A DNA stretch of 41,310 nt from assembly GCA_020048155.1 (NCBI GenBank), contig JAIFMY010000020.1, positions 1 to 41,310 on the forward strand, in the 5' to 3' direction. Every line of letters starts with the position of its first letter. Positions within the stretch are counted from its first letter, which is position 1. The position numbers were made by a program, and so were the translations under genes. The DNA is from Bacteroidota bacterium (GTDB lineage Bacteria; Bacteroidota; Bacteroidia; Bacteroidales; DYOH01). The notes beneath the pieces were generated by a model. The model ran no database searches and was not told the DNA's origin. It was given only the letters and a program-made list of their open reading frames with translations. Shown piece by piece: positions 34,701 through 41,310 of the stretch.

Positions 34701-35564
34701 CGTAAATTGGGTAAAACTAGTTTTATTGAATCGCAAAACCCCTTTTGAATTTACTATCCAAATATTTTTTTGAGCATCTATTCTGTATTCGCTAAATATA
34801 CGGATATCTTTAGGCAAGTGATTTAATAGTGCAAATTTACCTTTTTCAACATACCCCACTTGGTAGTTATTTGTGATAGGATCCTGCACCAGAAAATATA
34901 AAGCTTCATCTACACGACCAATTGGCAAAAGAAAGCTATATCCGGTTTCATGGCCCAATGACGATTTTACAAGTTTTTCACCCGAAAAAGTGTACAGACC
35001 GCAGCTGGTAGCCAGATAATAGGTGCCATCGAGCATACGTACAGTGCGCGGCAAGCAGTTTTCGGGCAAGAATTTTTTATAGTCGAAAGGTGAAATCGTG
35101 TTGTCGTTCAGTATATATGCCAGTACTTCATTTGATGATATATAGCTCAATATTAGCGATATAGAATCATTTTCTGTACTTCTGCACAAAGAGAATCGGT
35201 TACCGGAAGTAAAGCCATTATCATGTGAGAAATTTTTGAATTTTTGGCCTTCGTATATACTGAAACCACGCGAAGTGAATGCAAATATACGCCCCAAAGC
35301 ATCTTCATCTAAACTCAAAATCTGATCGTTTACCAGTCCATGCTGTGTATTTAGGGTAATAAATTCCTTCCCATTGAAACGAGAAAGACCGCCACCATTG
35401 GTACCTACCCACAAAAAACCACGTGAATCTGAGATAATATCCGTAACCTCAGACTGGGGAAGGCCCTGTTCAAGAGAGTATTCGTGGAAATTATATTTTT
35501 GAGCCTGTAACTGAAATACTATAGTAAACACGGCCAGTAGAAGCAGCCATCTGTGCTTGGTCAT
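31749..35564 (-). CDS. Two-component sensor: periplasmic propeller, Y_Y_Y, GAF, histidine kinase; no receiver
   Basis: A 1271-residue sensor. Signal peptide 1-22; two-component propeller repeats from about 25 to 625 (for example GNLWFGCLGGGLTKYDGKKF); Y_Y_Y domain about 680-750; one membrane helix about 757-777; coiled coil 785-840; GAF domain about 845-995; second coiled coil; HisKA with phospho-acceptor His1045 (GIVAHDLRNP). The ATPase has N-box Asn1159/Asn1163, DEGPGF at 1191-1196 and STGIGLS at 1221-1227. All kinase motifs are intact. Unlike Bacteroidota hybrid systems of SusR/BT-type it ends after the kinase, with no receiver or AraC domain, and no response regulator lies nearby. The stop region overlaps the 983-residue TPR gene. 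Confidence 0.93.
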   Translation of the reverse strand: MTKHRWLLLLAVFTIVFQLQAQKYNFHEYSLEQGLPQSEVTDIISDSRGFLWVGTNGGGLSRFNGKEFITLNTQHGLVNDQILSLDEDALGRIFAFTSRGFSIYEGQKFKNFSHDNGFTSGNRFSLCRSTENDSISLILSYISSNEVLAYILNDNTISPFDYKKFLPENCLPRTVRMLDGTYYLATSCGLYTFSGEKLVKSSLGHETGYSFLLPIGRVDEALYFLVQDPITNNYQVGYVEKGKFALLNHLPKDIRIFSEYRIDAQKNIWIVNSKGVLRFNKTSFTQFTQDNGLSLDLVSAIEKDHEDNMWVGTRGRGLMRFGDERFINFNKQNGLSADLVRSIYQDEIGNLWFGCLGGGLTKYDGKKFTHFFNDSKDQYYLAGNFVTLANGTFYYCSNLGVYYYNGASFQKVNAKLGIPDINTLLHISKFKDTLLVSYYNVGLFIKNKKTSRWFTMEEDKIISNRINSVDTDSKGRIWICTDLGITCIVNDTIINYDEKNGMLGKNIMQMSEDSYGTIWFASFGGGLLRFENNRFSTLHAGNGLTSNSVYSVIADSSNNIWAGSQSGIERIVLNDEGNIETIRFYGKAEGFIGGETNGQAVSIDHQGRIWFGTINGATCYDLRFDKALSNKPIAFIRDIKLYMKTIDWNKEPVANWHDGTSTFFSLPTNLRLPNFVNNISFEYESASFSYPDGIRYSWFLEGFDENWSPMAPHNSATYTNLPAGHYVFKLKVCNEWGTCSENIVSYEFSILSPFYTRWWFFVLLAAILLVLGYIFFRMRISHIKGRKEELERLVVHKTVEVHEQNIAILAQNKVLEKQKSEIANQAEVLKDAYSNLALLSEIGKDITNSLNVRTIAEKVYENVNTLMDASIFGIGLYDPDTESLVFSGIKEFRQELQTISVSTKEENRLAIICFNRQEEIFIGNFQEEYLKYIKDPILTIKGSNSISIIYQPLSLGEKRLGVLTVQTNSPNAYNQYHLNITRNISIYTAIALENAKAYHELSIKSKHLEDANSNIVQNQLKIELQNKELMALNEEKSKLIGIVAHDLRNPITASLTSIDIIKIAEPYLSKVAANSLKSIHEALWRMHQMIEKILDIKAIEQKSLNLHTECVNLLPILQEIKNNFQRVAQNKNIDLILQVAEKDAAVYVDKNYTIQIFENLISNAIKFSPHNRNVYIRYLKQGSSLRTEVEDEGPGFTEEEIGKLFKIFQQFSAQPTADEKSTGIGLSIVKKYVDAMDGKVWCESAYGKGSKFIVEFEIAEAFSDELSEIGN

Positions 35565-35767
35565 AGTAAAATATTTGTTAATTTATTTACCAAAAACAAC
35601 GCTAAATTAAATAAAACCCCTGAATATTAGATATTCTTTATTAAAATTAAAAGCTAATGTACAATTTTTAAGGATTTAAGCTACTCAATAAAAATCGTAT
35701 ATTATTGTTAATGAAGTAAATGGGGTAAAAATAAATGTTAATGCTTAGTTAAAAAATATTTATCGAA

Positions 35768-35798
35768 TCTGATACCATTATAGGGCCCCGTATATTTA
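35768..35798 (+). promoter_or_regulatory. Candidate promoter for the thioredoxin-like pair
   Basis: TCTG (35768-35771), a 19-bp spacer and TATATTTA (35791-35798) differ from TTTG/TAnnTTTG at one base each, with the ATG 20 bp further on. The rest of the 253-bp divergent gap (35565-35817) is AT-rich and shows nothing else. Confidence 0.35.
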
Positions 35799-35817
35799 CA
35801 CATGTAAAAAATTATCT

Positions 35818-36297
35818 ATGATTCGCAACACAGCATATACCATTATATTAATGCACCTTATATTCATGGTTGGTCAAGCCCAGCAGGTGATGAACTATGA
35901 ACAACTCAAATATCGACTTGCAACCCAAAGCGATAGCTTATATGTGGTCAACTTCTGGGCTACCTGGTGTGGCCCTTGCGTAGAGGAGTTACCCTATTTT
36001 GAGCAACTCAACGAGCAATATTCAGATAAGCCTGTAAAAGTGCTTCTGGTAAGCCTCGATTTTCCAAAGCAGCTGACCACCCGTTTGCAACCATTCATCA
36101 AAGAAAGGAACATAAAATCGGAAGTGATACTGCTTGATGATCCCCGCAGTTATATGTGGATAGATAGTATAAGTCGCGAATGGAGTGGAGCACTGCCGGC
36201 AACACTGATGTTTACCAATACAAACAGGTGGTTTTACGAACGCAATTTTACTTACGAAGAGCTTGAAAATGAAGTTAAACCCAAAATCAATAAATAA
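35818..36297 (+). CDS. Exported TlpA-like thioredoxin
   Basis: A 159-residue thioredoxin-fold protein. A hydrophobic N-terminal segment (about 7-20, ending GQAQ) indicates export to the periplasm. The redox motif is WCGPC (Cys51, Cys54) in VVNFWATWCGPCVEELPYF, and the cis-Pro lies in GALPATLMF. It belongs to the TlpA/ResA group, which reduce disulfides of cytochrome c or other exported proteins. It is followed by a second thioredoxin-fold gene after 4 bp, so the two probably form an operon and may be partners. Confidence 0.88.
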   Translation: MIRNTAYTIILMHLIFMVGQAQQVMNYEQLKYRLATQSDSLYVVNFWATWCGPCVEELPYFEQLNEQYSDKPVKVLLVSLDFPKQLTTRLQPFIKERNIKSEVILLDDPRSYMWIDSISREWSGALPATLMFTNTNRWFYERNFTYEELENEVKPKINK

Positions 36298-36301
36298 ACA
36301 A

Positions 36302-36904
36302 ATGAAAATCATCTCAAACATTTTTGTACTCATGCTAGTACTTGCCGGAGCTGTAAATGCACAAGGCTACAAAGTTGGCGATTATGCCGAAGATTTCAGA
36401 CTTAAAAACGTATCGGGTAACATGGTTTCTATGGCCGATTATCCTGATGCTAAGGGATTTGTAGTAATATTTACCTGCAACCATTGCCCCTATTCTATAG
36501 CCTACGAAGACCGAATAATAGCCTTGAACAAGGAATTTGCATCCAAAGGTTATCCGGTCATTGCTATCAATCCAAATGACCCATCGGTGTCGCCAGAGGA
36601 TTCTTACGACAAAATGATAGTTCGTGCAAACGAAAAAGGGTTCACTTTTCCTTATTTATTCGACGAAGGACAGAAAATTTACCCAAAATATGGTGCAACA
36701 CGTACCCCTCACGTATTTATTTTGAAGAGGGAAAATACTAAGTATCAGGTAGTATACATAGGTGCCATAGACGATAATTCACAAGATGAAAAAAAAGTTG
36801 AAAAAAAATTTGCATTTGATGTATTAAATGCATTATCTTTACAGCAAGAAATTACAACAAGCGAAACGAAAGCAGTTGGATGTTCGATAAAAGCCAAGAA
36901 ATAA
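36302..36904 (+). CDS. Exported peroxiredoxin-like/thioredoxin-family protein (PRX_like1 type)
   Basis: Start at 36302 (MKIISNIFVLML) gives a clear signal peptide with cleavage near VNAQ and a 200-residue precursor; an upstream ATG at 36263 lies inside the preceding gene. The active-site segment is FTCNHCPYS (Cys59, Cys62), characteristic of the PRX_like1 group, followed by AINPNDP and TPHVFILKR with the cis-Pro region. A third Cys (194) lies in the C-terminal VGCSIK, a motif often seen in this group. Likely a periplasmic redox protein working with the TlpA-like protein; substrate unknown. Confidence 0.85.
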   Translation: MKIISNIFVLMLVLAGAVNAQGYKVGDYAEDFRLKNVSGNMVSMADYPDAKGFVVIFTCNHCPYSIAYEDRIIALNKEFASKGYPVIAINPNDPSVSPEDSYDKMIVRANEKGFTFPYLFDEGQKIYPKYGATRTPHVFILKRENTKYQVVYIGAIDDNSQDEKKVEKKFAFDVLNALSLQQEITTSETKAVGCSIKAKK

Positions 36905-36933
36905 AAATATTGTATTTGACATACTGAAAACCT

Positions 36934-37033
36934 AGACCGGATCAAACGTTTCCCTCCAAGTCAATCGCTCTTTTAGACTACCTCCATCGCTCATTACCTA
37001 GTAATCTCACTCGTTTATCCGGTCTTTTTTTTT
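36934..37033 (+). terminator. Long-loop hairpin with T9 tract (terminator or small RNA 3' end)
   Basis: The arms AGACCGGATCAAACG (36934-36948) and CGTTTATCCGGTCT (37012-37025) pair over 14 bp with one bulged C, and nine T residues follow (37025-37033). The 63-nt loop is unusually large and contains ATCGCTC twice (36964-36970 and 36985-36991). It serves as the end of the thioredoxin-family operon. The rest of the 253-bp gap before the aldolase gene shows no gene. Confidence 0.7.
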
Positions 37034-37157
37034 CTCATTTTTTCAGTAAACTCCACCCCTTTTAATATCCACAAAATCATCATTTCTTCAGATTATTCAG
37101 TATTTTCACATTTTATGATTGTGAATGTATTTGAATTTTAATTTATAACATATTGAT

Positions 37158-38186
37158 ATGAATATCATCGACTTACGAAGTGATACAGTTACCCGTCCGT
37201 CCAAGCAGATGATGGATGCCATGTACAATGCGCCTGTTGGCGACGATGTATACGGCGAAGACCCCACTGTAAATGAACTCGAGAATAAAATGGCAGGCTT
37301 GTTTGGCATGGAAGCAGGGCTATTTGCACCTTCAGGCATTATGACCAACCAGTTGGCCATAAAAGCACATACCAAGCCAGGCGACGAGGTCATTTGCCAC
37401 CGTGAGTCTCACATATACAACTACGAAGGCGGCGGCATTGCTTTCCACAGTGCTGCATCGGTAAGGCTCATGTTCGATAACCGCGGCCGTTTTGCAGCCA
37501 GCGATATACTGCCCAATATAAATCCGGAAGATGTGCATTACCCGCGCACCACGCTGGTTTCGGTTGAGAATACTACAAACCGGGGTGGAGGAGCCATATA
37601 CGATTTGGCCGAACTTGAGAAAATGAGCAAGATATGTAAGGACAACAAATTAAAATTTCATGCCGATGGGGCACGACTTTTCAATGCGTTGGTGGCTACC
37701 GGACAGTCGCCTGCACAACATGGTGCTATTTTCGATTCTATAAGTATTTGTTTGTCAAAAGGTCTGGGAGCACCTATCGGCTCAGTTCTTCTGGGCAACA
37801 AAGCATTTATACACGAAGCTCGTCATTTCAGACGCATGTTTGGTGGTGGCATGAGGCAAGCAGGTATTCTGGCTGCTGCATGTATATACGCGCTCGACAA
37901 CAATGTGAACAGGCTTGCCGATGACCATACCCGTGCAAAACAACTGGAAACCATATTATTGAAACTTCCATATGTAAAATCTGTTCTTCCGGTTGAAACC
38001 AATATTGTGATTTTTTACCTGAAGGATGAAGTAACCGACTCGTTATTCCTGAGCAAATTGAATGAAATGGGTATAAAAGCTAGCAGATTTGGGCCACAAA
38101 CCATTCGCTTCGTAACCCATCTCGATTTTACGGACGACATGCTCGCTCGGGTTGAAAATGTACTTTTGCACCAGTTAAACTTTTAA
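37158..38186 (+). CDS. ltaE: Low-specificity L-threonine aldolase
   Basis: PLP enzyme that splits L-threonine or allo-threonine to glycine and acetaldehyde. Length 342 is usual. Visible: IDLRSDTVTRPS near the N-terminus, GDDVYGEDPTVNELE, His85 in ESHIYNYEGG (expected to stack on PLP), Asp170 in FHADGARLFNA, and the PLP-binding Lys201 in CLSKGLGAPIGS. It stands alone as a transcription unit, after the long-loop terminator and before a hairpin at 38203. A role in glycine supply or threonine breakdown is expected. Confidence 0.95.
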   Translation: MNIIDLRSDTVTRPSKQMMDAMYNAPVGDDVYGEDPTVNELENKMAGLFGMEAGLFAPSGIMTNQLAIKAHTKPGDEVICHRESHIYNYEGGGIAFHSAASVRLMFDNRGRFAASDILPNINPEDVHYPRTTLVSVENTTNRGGGAIYDLAELEKMSKICKDNKLKFHADGARLFNALVATGQSPAQHGAIFDSISICLSKGLGAPIGSVLLGNKAFIHEARHFRRMFGGGMRQAGILAAACIYALDNNVNRLADDHTRAKQLETILLKLPYVKSVLPVETNIVIFYLKDEVTDSLFLSKLNEMGIKASRFGPQTIRFVTHLDFTDDMLARVENVLLHQLNF

Positions 38187-38202
38187 TATATAGCTCTTTA
38201 AT

Positions 38203-38243
38203 AAAAATGTCCATCGTTTCTGAATGAAAAGGTGGACTTTTTT
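38203..38243 (+). terminator. Hairpin terminator after the threonine aldolase gene
   Basis: GTCCA (38209-38213) pairs with TGGAC (38233-38237). The stem can be extended by A-T pairs between the upstream A-run and the T6 that follows. It lies between convergent genes. Confidence 0.55.
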
Positions 38244-38265
38244 GTTTATAATGGGTAGAAAAATA

Positions 38266-38955
38266 TTATTCAAGTGCTGCTTCTACTATAGCTCTCCCAT
38301 GAATTTCGAGTGTATCGAATAGCCTGATATCTATATCTGTGCGTTCAATTATAAGCGGGAGTTCTGTACAAGCCAAGGCCACACCTTCTGCACCTTGTTT
38401 TTCCATTTTTTTAATGATTCGCTTCAGGATGTTTCTCGAATCGGGATTTATTATTCCATGCGTAAGCTCATCGAATATGATTTTGTGCACCAAATTCATA
38501 TCTTCTTCATGTGGCAACAGCAACTGAACGTTGGAATCGGCAAAAGCTTTCGGGTAAAAATCGCCGATCATGGTGTATTTTGTTCCTAACAAACCAATGG
38601 TTTTAATTGACGATTTAGCTATGGCCTGCGAAGTAGCCGTTGTAATACTCACTGCCGGAATATGTACTTGAGCTAATATATGGCCGAGGTCCTGATGTAA
38701 AGTATTGCTGCAGATAGCAAAAAAGTCAGCACCGGCACGCTCGAGTGCCTTTATTTCATGAATTAGCCGGTCGGTTATCTGGTGGTGAGCACCGGTAATC
38801 TGTAGGTTCGTAATTTCATCAAAATCAAATGAATACATATATATTCGAGCCGAATGATTTCCCCCAAGTTTACTATTAATCAGTTTGTTAATTCTTGAGT
38901 AATAAACCTGAGTCGATTCCCAACTCAAACCCCCGATAAGCCCGATATTTTTCAT
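38266..38955 (-). CDS. Aspartate/glutamate racemase family protein
   Basis: Cofactor-independent racemase of 229 residues. The two catalytic cysteines of the family are present: Cys82 in FAICSNTLHQ and Cys196 in ALACTELPLI. The N-terminal IGLIGGLSWEST matches the aspartate-racemase branch, which often acts on aspartate or related amino acids. It converges with the threonine aldolase gene and diverges from the methylthioadenosine phosphorylase gene. D-aspartate for cell-wall or other use is possible; glutamate is less likely because glutamate racemases look different at these motifs. Confidence 0.88.
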   Translation of the reverse strand: MKNIGLIGGLSWESTQVYYSRINKLINSKLGGNHSARIYMYSFDFDEITNLQITGAHHQITDRLIHEIKALERAGADFFAICSNTLHQDLGHILAQVHIPAVSITTATSQAIAKSSIKTIGLLGTKYTMIGDFYPKAFADSNVQLLLPHEEDMNLVHKIIFDELTHGIINPDSRNILKRIIKKMEKQGAEGVALACTELPLIIERTDIDIRLFDTLEIHGRAIVEAALE

Positions 38956-39015
38956 TGTGAAATGGTGTTAAGTTTACATCACGTACTGTTGCCAAACAAT
39001 AAACAAGGATAAAAA

Positions 39016-39047
39016 TTTCACGTTAAAATTACAAATAGCTACCTTAG
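39016..39047 (+). promoter_or_regulatory. Candidate promoter for the phosphorylase-Nnr pair
   Basis: TTTC (39016-39019), a 20-bp spacer and TACCTTAG (39040-39047) differ from the Bacteroidota consensus by one base in each element. The ATG is 24 bp downstream. Confidence 0.4.
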
Positions 39048-39071
39048 CAACTCTTTATAAATACAAATTTT

Positions 39072-39821
39072 ATGAATAAAAAAATAGGCATTATTGGAGG
39101 AAGTGGACTCGAAAATTCTACTTTTTTTCAACTAGCCTCTGAGAAAAATGTAGAAACACCATACGGTCACCCATCTTCGAACCTCAGGTTTGGACGAATA
39201 GGCGAAAATGAGGTGGTGATGCTTGCACGACATGGCAGGCATCATACCATTCCACCAAGCCAAGTAAACAACCGGGCAAACCTTTGGGCGCTCAAGCAAG
39301 CGGGCTGCACCCATCTGATAGCTACTACAGCAGTTGGCTCGCTTCAAGCACATATAAAACCTGGTGACTTGGTCATGCTCGACCAGTTTATCGATTTTAC
39401 CCGTCACCGCGAAATCACTTTCTTCGAGGCTTTCGAACCAGGGGAAATGAAACACACCCCAATGGCAGATCCATTCAATATTCAAATACGTGAGCTACTG
39501 AATAATTGCGCCATTAAACTTGAAATTCCGCATCACACACATGGAACAGTTATAACCATAGAAGGACCGAGGTTTAGTACAAAAGCTGAATCGAAAATGT
39601 TCAGACTATGGGGGGCCGATGTCATAAATATGTCTACAGCGCCTGAGTGCATATTGGCAAACGAGTTAGGTATACCTTATGCAGCCGTGGCCATGAGTAC
39701 CGACTACGATTGCTGGCTCGAAACAGAAGAGCCTGTAACCTGGGAAGGAGTAATTAGCGTATTTCAGAAGAATGTAATGAAAGTAACCAGTCTTTTACAA
39801 GAAGCTATACTTAAATTATGA
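39072..39821 (+). CDS. mtnP: S-methyl-5'-thioadenosine phosphorylase (PNP/MTAP family)
   Basis: Splits methylthioadenosine, a polyamine and SAM by-product, into adenine and methylthioribose-1-phosphate. Visible: IGIIGGSGLE phosphate loop at the N-terminus, RHGRHHTIPPSQVNNRAN, TTAVGSL, EGPRFSTKAES, and NMSTAPEC. Asp211 and Asp213 in STDYDCW fit recognition of the 6-amino group of adenine rather than a 6-oxopurine. At 249 residues it is at the short end of the family but all blocks are present. Its stop codon overlaps the start codon of the next gene (ATGA). A related 6-oxopurine phosphorylase cannot be fully excluded. Confidence 0.9.
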   Translation: MNKKIGIIGGSGLENSTFFQLASEKNVETPYGHPSSNLRFGRIGENEVVMLARHGRHHTIPPSQVNNRANLWALKQAGCTHLIATTAVGSLQAHIKPGDLVMLDQFIDFTRHREITFFEAFEPGEMKHTPMADPFNIQIRELLNNCAIKLEIPHHTHGTVITIEGPRFSTKAESKMFRLWGADVINMSTAPECILANELGIPYAAVAMSTDYDCWLETEEPVTWEGVISVFQKNVMKVTSLLQEAILKL

Positions 39822-41263
39822 ATATTTATTCAGCTGAGCAAACGCGTATAATAGACACGCGTACCACTACCAAACAGCAAATTACTTCATATCAGCTCAT
39901 GTGTAGAGCTGCCGATTCTATGGTGCATTGGATTTTGAACAACATTCAGCCTAGTGCACCCATAGTTATATTGGCCGGGCCCGGAAACAATGGAGGTGAT
40001 GCTTTGGTGTGTGCACGATTGCTTTGGATGCAAAATTATAATTGCAAGGTTTTTCTTACTAGCGAAAAACTATCGCCTGATGCCGCACTTGCATTGCATG
40101 ATTTGAAAACGCACACCCATATTGTTCCGGTGCTTATACAATCAGAAACGGACTTTCCGGACTTGTACAATAATAATATTGTTCTGGATGGAATTTATGG
40201 AAGTGGGATTAACAGAGCACCGGAAGGAGTGGTTGCAAAGTTGATTAATTATGTTAACCAAAAAGCTTCACGTATTATTTCAATTGACATTGCCAGTGGC
40301 CTAACCGACAGCAATAATGATAAGCTGCTTCAAGATGAATCTTCCACGGTCATTTGCCCCACTGATACCCTTTGTATCCAGGTTCCTTTTGTTTCACAAA
40401 TCATTACTGAATACTACCCGTATACCGGAAATCTACATTTGATAGATATACGCCTGGAAACGAGTGTAGTACCACACACTGTTTATGCACTCATTGATAA
40501 GTACTTGGTAAAGAGCATATATAAACCAAGAACGCGTACAGGCCACAAAGGAACTTTCGGACATGCTTTGGTTTTGGCCGGAAGTAAAGGAAAATCTGGT
40601 GCTGCAGTGCTTTCTGGCCTTGCTGCTCTTAAATCGGGTGCAGGGTTGGTAACTTTGCATAGCAATAACCATACAGTTAAGGCATTACAGTACTCAGTTC
40701 CTGAGATTATGACTTCGGAAGACAAAAATATGAATGCCATAAGCGAACTGCCAGATACAGAACCATATAGTGCTATACTTATGGGGCCCGGTATAGGTAC
40801 AGATGCAGCAACTGAGGAGGTACTTGCTGAAGTCATACTTACCCACAAACCCACTGTTTTAGATGCCGATGCTCTGAATATATTATCCACCAAACCCTTA
40901 TTGGTCAATCTTTTGCATGAAAATATAGTAGTCACACCACATCCCAAAGAATTTGAAAGGCTTATAGGAAGGAAAACAAGTGGCTATGAACAATTACAAG
41001 CTATACAAGACTTTAGTAAAAAAACAGGAGTAGTGGTAGTATTTAAATCCTTCTACACATATGTTGCCGGCAGCGGTGATGTGCTGGCCGGATTGATAGC
41101 CGGACTAATGGCTCAAAAATACCCACCAACCGAAGCTGCCATTTTGGGAGTAGCACTTCACGCAGCAGCAGGCGACATGGCGGCCGAAAATTACTCTAAA
41201 GAAACCCTCATTGCATCAGACATTTTGGATAATTTATATAAAGCTTTTAACCAGTTGAACTAA
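39818..41263 (+). CDS. nnr: Bifunctional NAD(P)HX epimerase/dehydratase with an apparent internal deletion
   Basis: Repairs hydrated NADH and NADPH. The N-terminal epimerase domain (about 1-215) has AGPGNNGGDALVCARLL and the SIDIASGL strand. The C-terminal ADP/ATP-dependent dehydratase (about 225-481) has KGTFGHALVLAGSKGKSGAA, MGPGIGTD, VLDADALN, VTPHPKEFERLIG and AGSGDVLAG with catalytic Asp421. Between residues 416 and 417 (position about 41063-41066) the usual strand-turn and NxTGNxGMA-type segment, roughly 20 residues, is absent: VVVFKSFYTYV runs straight into AGSGD. The frame is kept. The dehydratase may be inactive, or the gap may be an assembly fault. Confidence 0.88.
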   Translation: MNIYSAEQTRIIDTRTTTKQQITSYQLMCRAADSMVHWILNNIQPSAPIVILAGPGNNGGDALVCARLLWMQNYNCKVFLTSEKLSPDAALALHDLKTHTHIVPVLIQSETDFPDLYNNNIVLDGIYGSGINRAPEGVVAKLINYVNQKASRIISIDIASGLTDSNNDKLLQDESSTVICPTDTLCIQVPFVSQIITEYYPYTGNLHLIDIRLETSVVPHTVYALIDKYLVKSIYKPRTRTGHKGTFGHALVLAGSKGKSGAAVLSGLAALKSGAGLVTLHSNNHTVKALQYSVPEIMTSEDKNMNAISELPDTEPYSAILMGPGIGTDAATEEVLAEVILTHKPTVLDADALNILSTKPLLVNLLHENIVVTPHPKEFERLIGRKTSGYEQLQAIQDFSKKTGVVVVFKSFYTYVAGSGDVLAGLIAGLMAQKYPPTEAAILGVALHAAAGDMAAENYSKETLIASDILDNLYKAFNQLN

Positions 41264-41278
41264 ATTGAACTAATAAAA

Positions 41279-41310
41279 ATGAAAAATACATTACGTATAT
41301 TGTTTCCGGT
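41279..41310 (+). CDS. First codons of a further gene, cut by the right edge
   Basis: An ATG at 41279, 15 bp after the nnr stop codon, opens MKNTLRILFP and runs off the window. The basic then hydrophobic start would fit a signal peptide or membrane anchor. Nothing more can be said. Confidence 0.4.
   Translation, partial: MKNTLRILFP

Noticed and set aside
1-41310. tRNA, rRNA or riboswitch genes
   Set aside because: No cloverleaf with conserved T-loop, no rRNA-like blocks and no recognisable riboswitch core were found by eye; a covariance-model scan would be needed to exclude small RNAs.

Overview
The window reads as chromosomal DNA from a member of the Bacteroidota. The clues are: several exact matches to the Bacteroidota -7 promoter element TAnnTTTG and no obvious Shine-Dalgarno-led starts; a Y_Y_Y/propeller sensor histidine kinase; a five-gene sodium-pumping methylmalonyl-CoA decarboxylase operon; GxxExxY and Rpn family proteins; and an AT-leaning base composition. 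No rRNA, tRNA, CRISPR array, prophage or complete insertion sequence was seen. Genes are densely packed, mostly on the minus strand, and the genus cannot be fixed from this sequence.

Region by region. (1) 1-2252: an M1 zinc aminopeptidase cut by the left edge. (2) 2374-6495, minus: methylmalonyl-CoA epimerase followed by methylmalonyl-CoA decarboxylase alpha, delta, gamma and beta, which link propionate metabolism to a sodium gradient. Two hairpins follow the operon. (3) 6600-7330: a GxxExxY gene flanked by opposed arrays of the heptamer CGCAGAG. A gene-less version of the same architecture lies at 13869-14025. (4) 7387-10082, minus: an ArnT-like glycosyltransferase broken by an internal deletion and frameshift, coupled to a PAP2 phosphatase, then an SRPBCC protein. 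(5) 10169-12437: oxyR divergent from ahpC-ahpD, with a readable promoter, a likely OxyR operator and a terminator. (6) 12530-13867: an unrecognised AT-rich gene next to the gene-less heptamer cassette.

(7) 14163-22671, minus: a tight acyl-CoA operon resembling the liu (leucine/isovalerate) and atu (acyclic terpene) clusters. It encodes a carboxyltransferase, an enoyl-CoA hydratase, a biotin carboxylase/BCCP, an AtuA-family protein and an acyl-CoA dehydrogenase, and is preceded by a membrane-associated DUF4349-like protein. The dehydrogenase carries the general acyl-CoA dehydrogenase catalytic Glu rather than the isovaleryl-type one, and no HMG-CoA lyase is present, so the true substrate is open. 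(8) 22788-26511: a MATE exporter, an Rpn-family nuclease split at an A8 tract, endonuclease III and the ArfB ribosome-rescue factor. (9) 26514-35564, minus: a propeller/GAF histidine kinase without a receiver domain, overlapping a 983-residue TPR protein, followed by a second TPR protein and aroE. This is the best candidate for an undescribed signalling module. (10) 35818-41310: two thioredoxin-fold proteins, a long-loop hairpin terminator, threonine aldolase, an Asp/Glu racemase, methylthioadenosine phosphorylase coupled to a NAD(P)HX repair enzyme that lacks a conserved segment, and the first codons of a further gene.

Four genes (glycosyltransferase, Rpn, NAD(P)HX repair, decarboxylase gamma) show small deletions or frame problems. 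These should be checked against raw reads before biological meaning is assigned.
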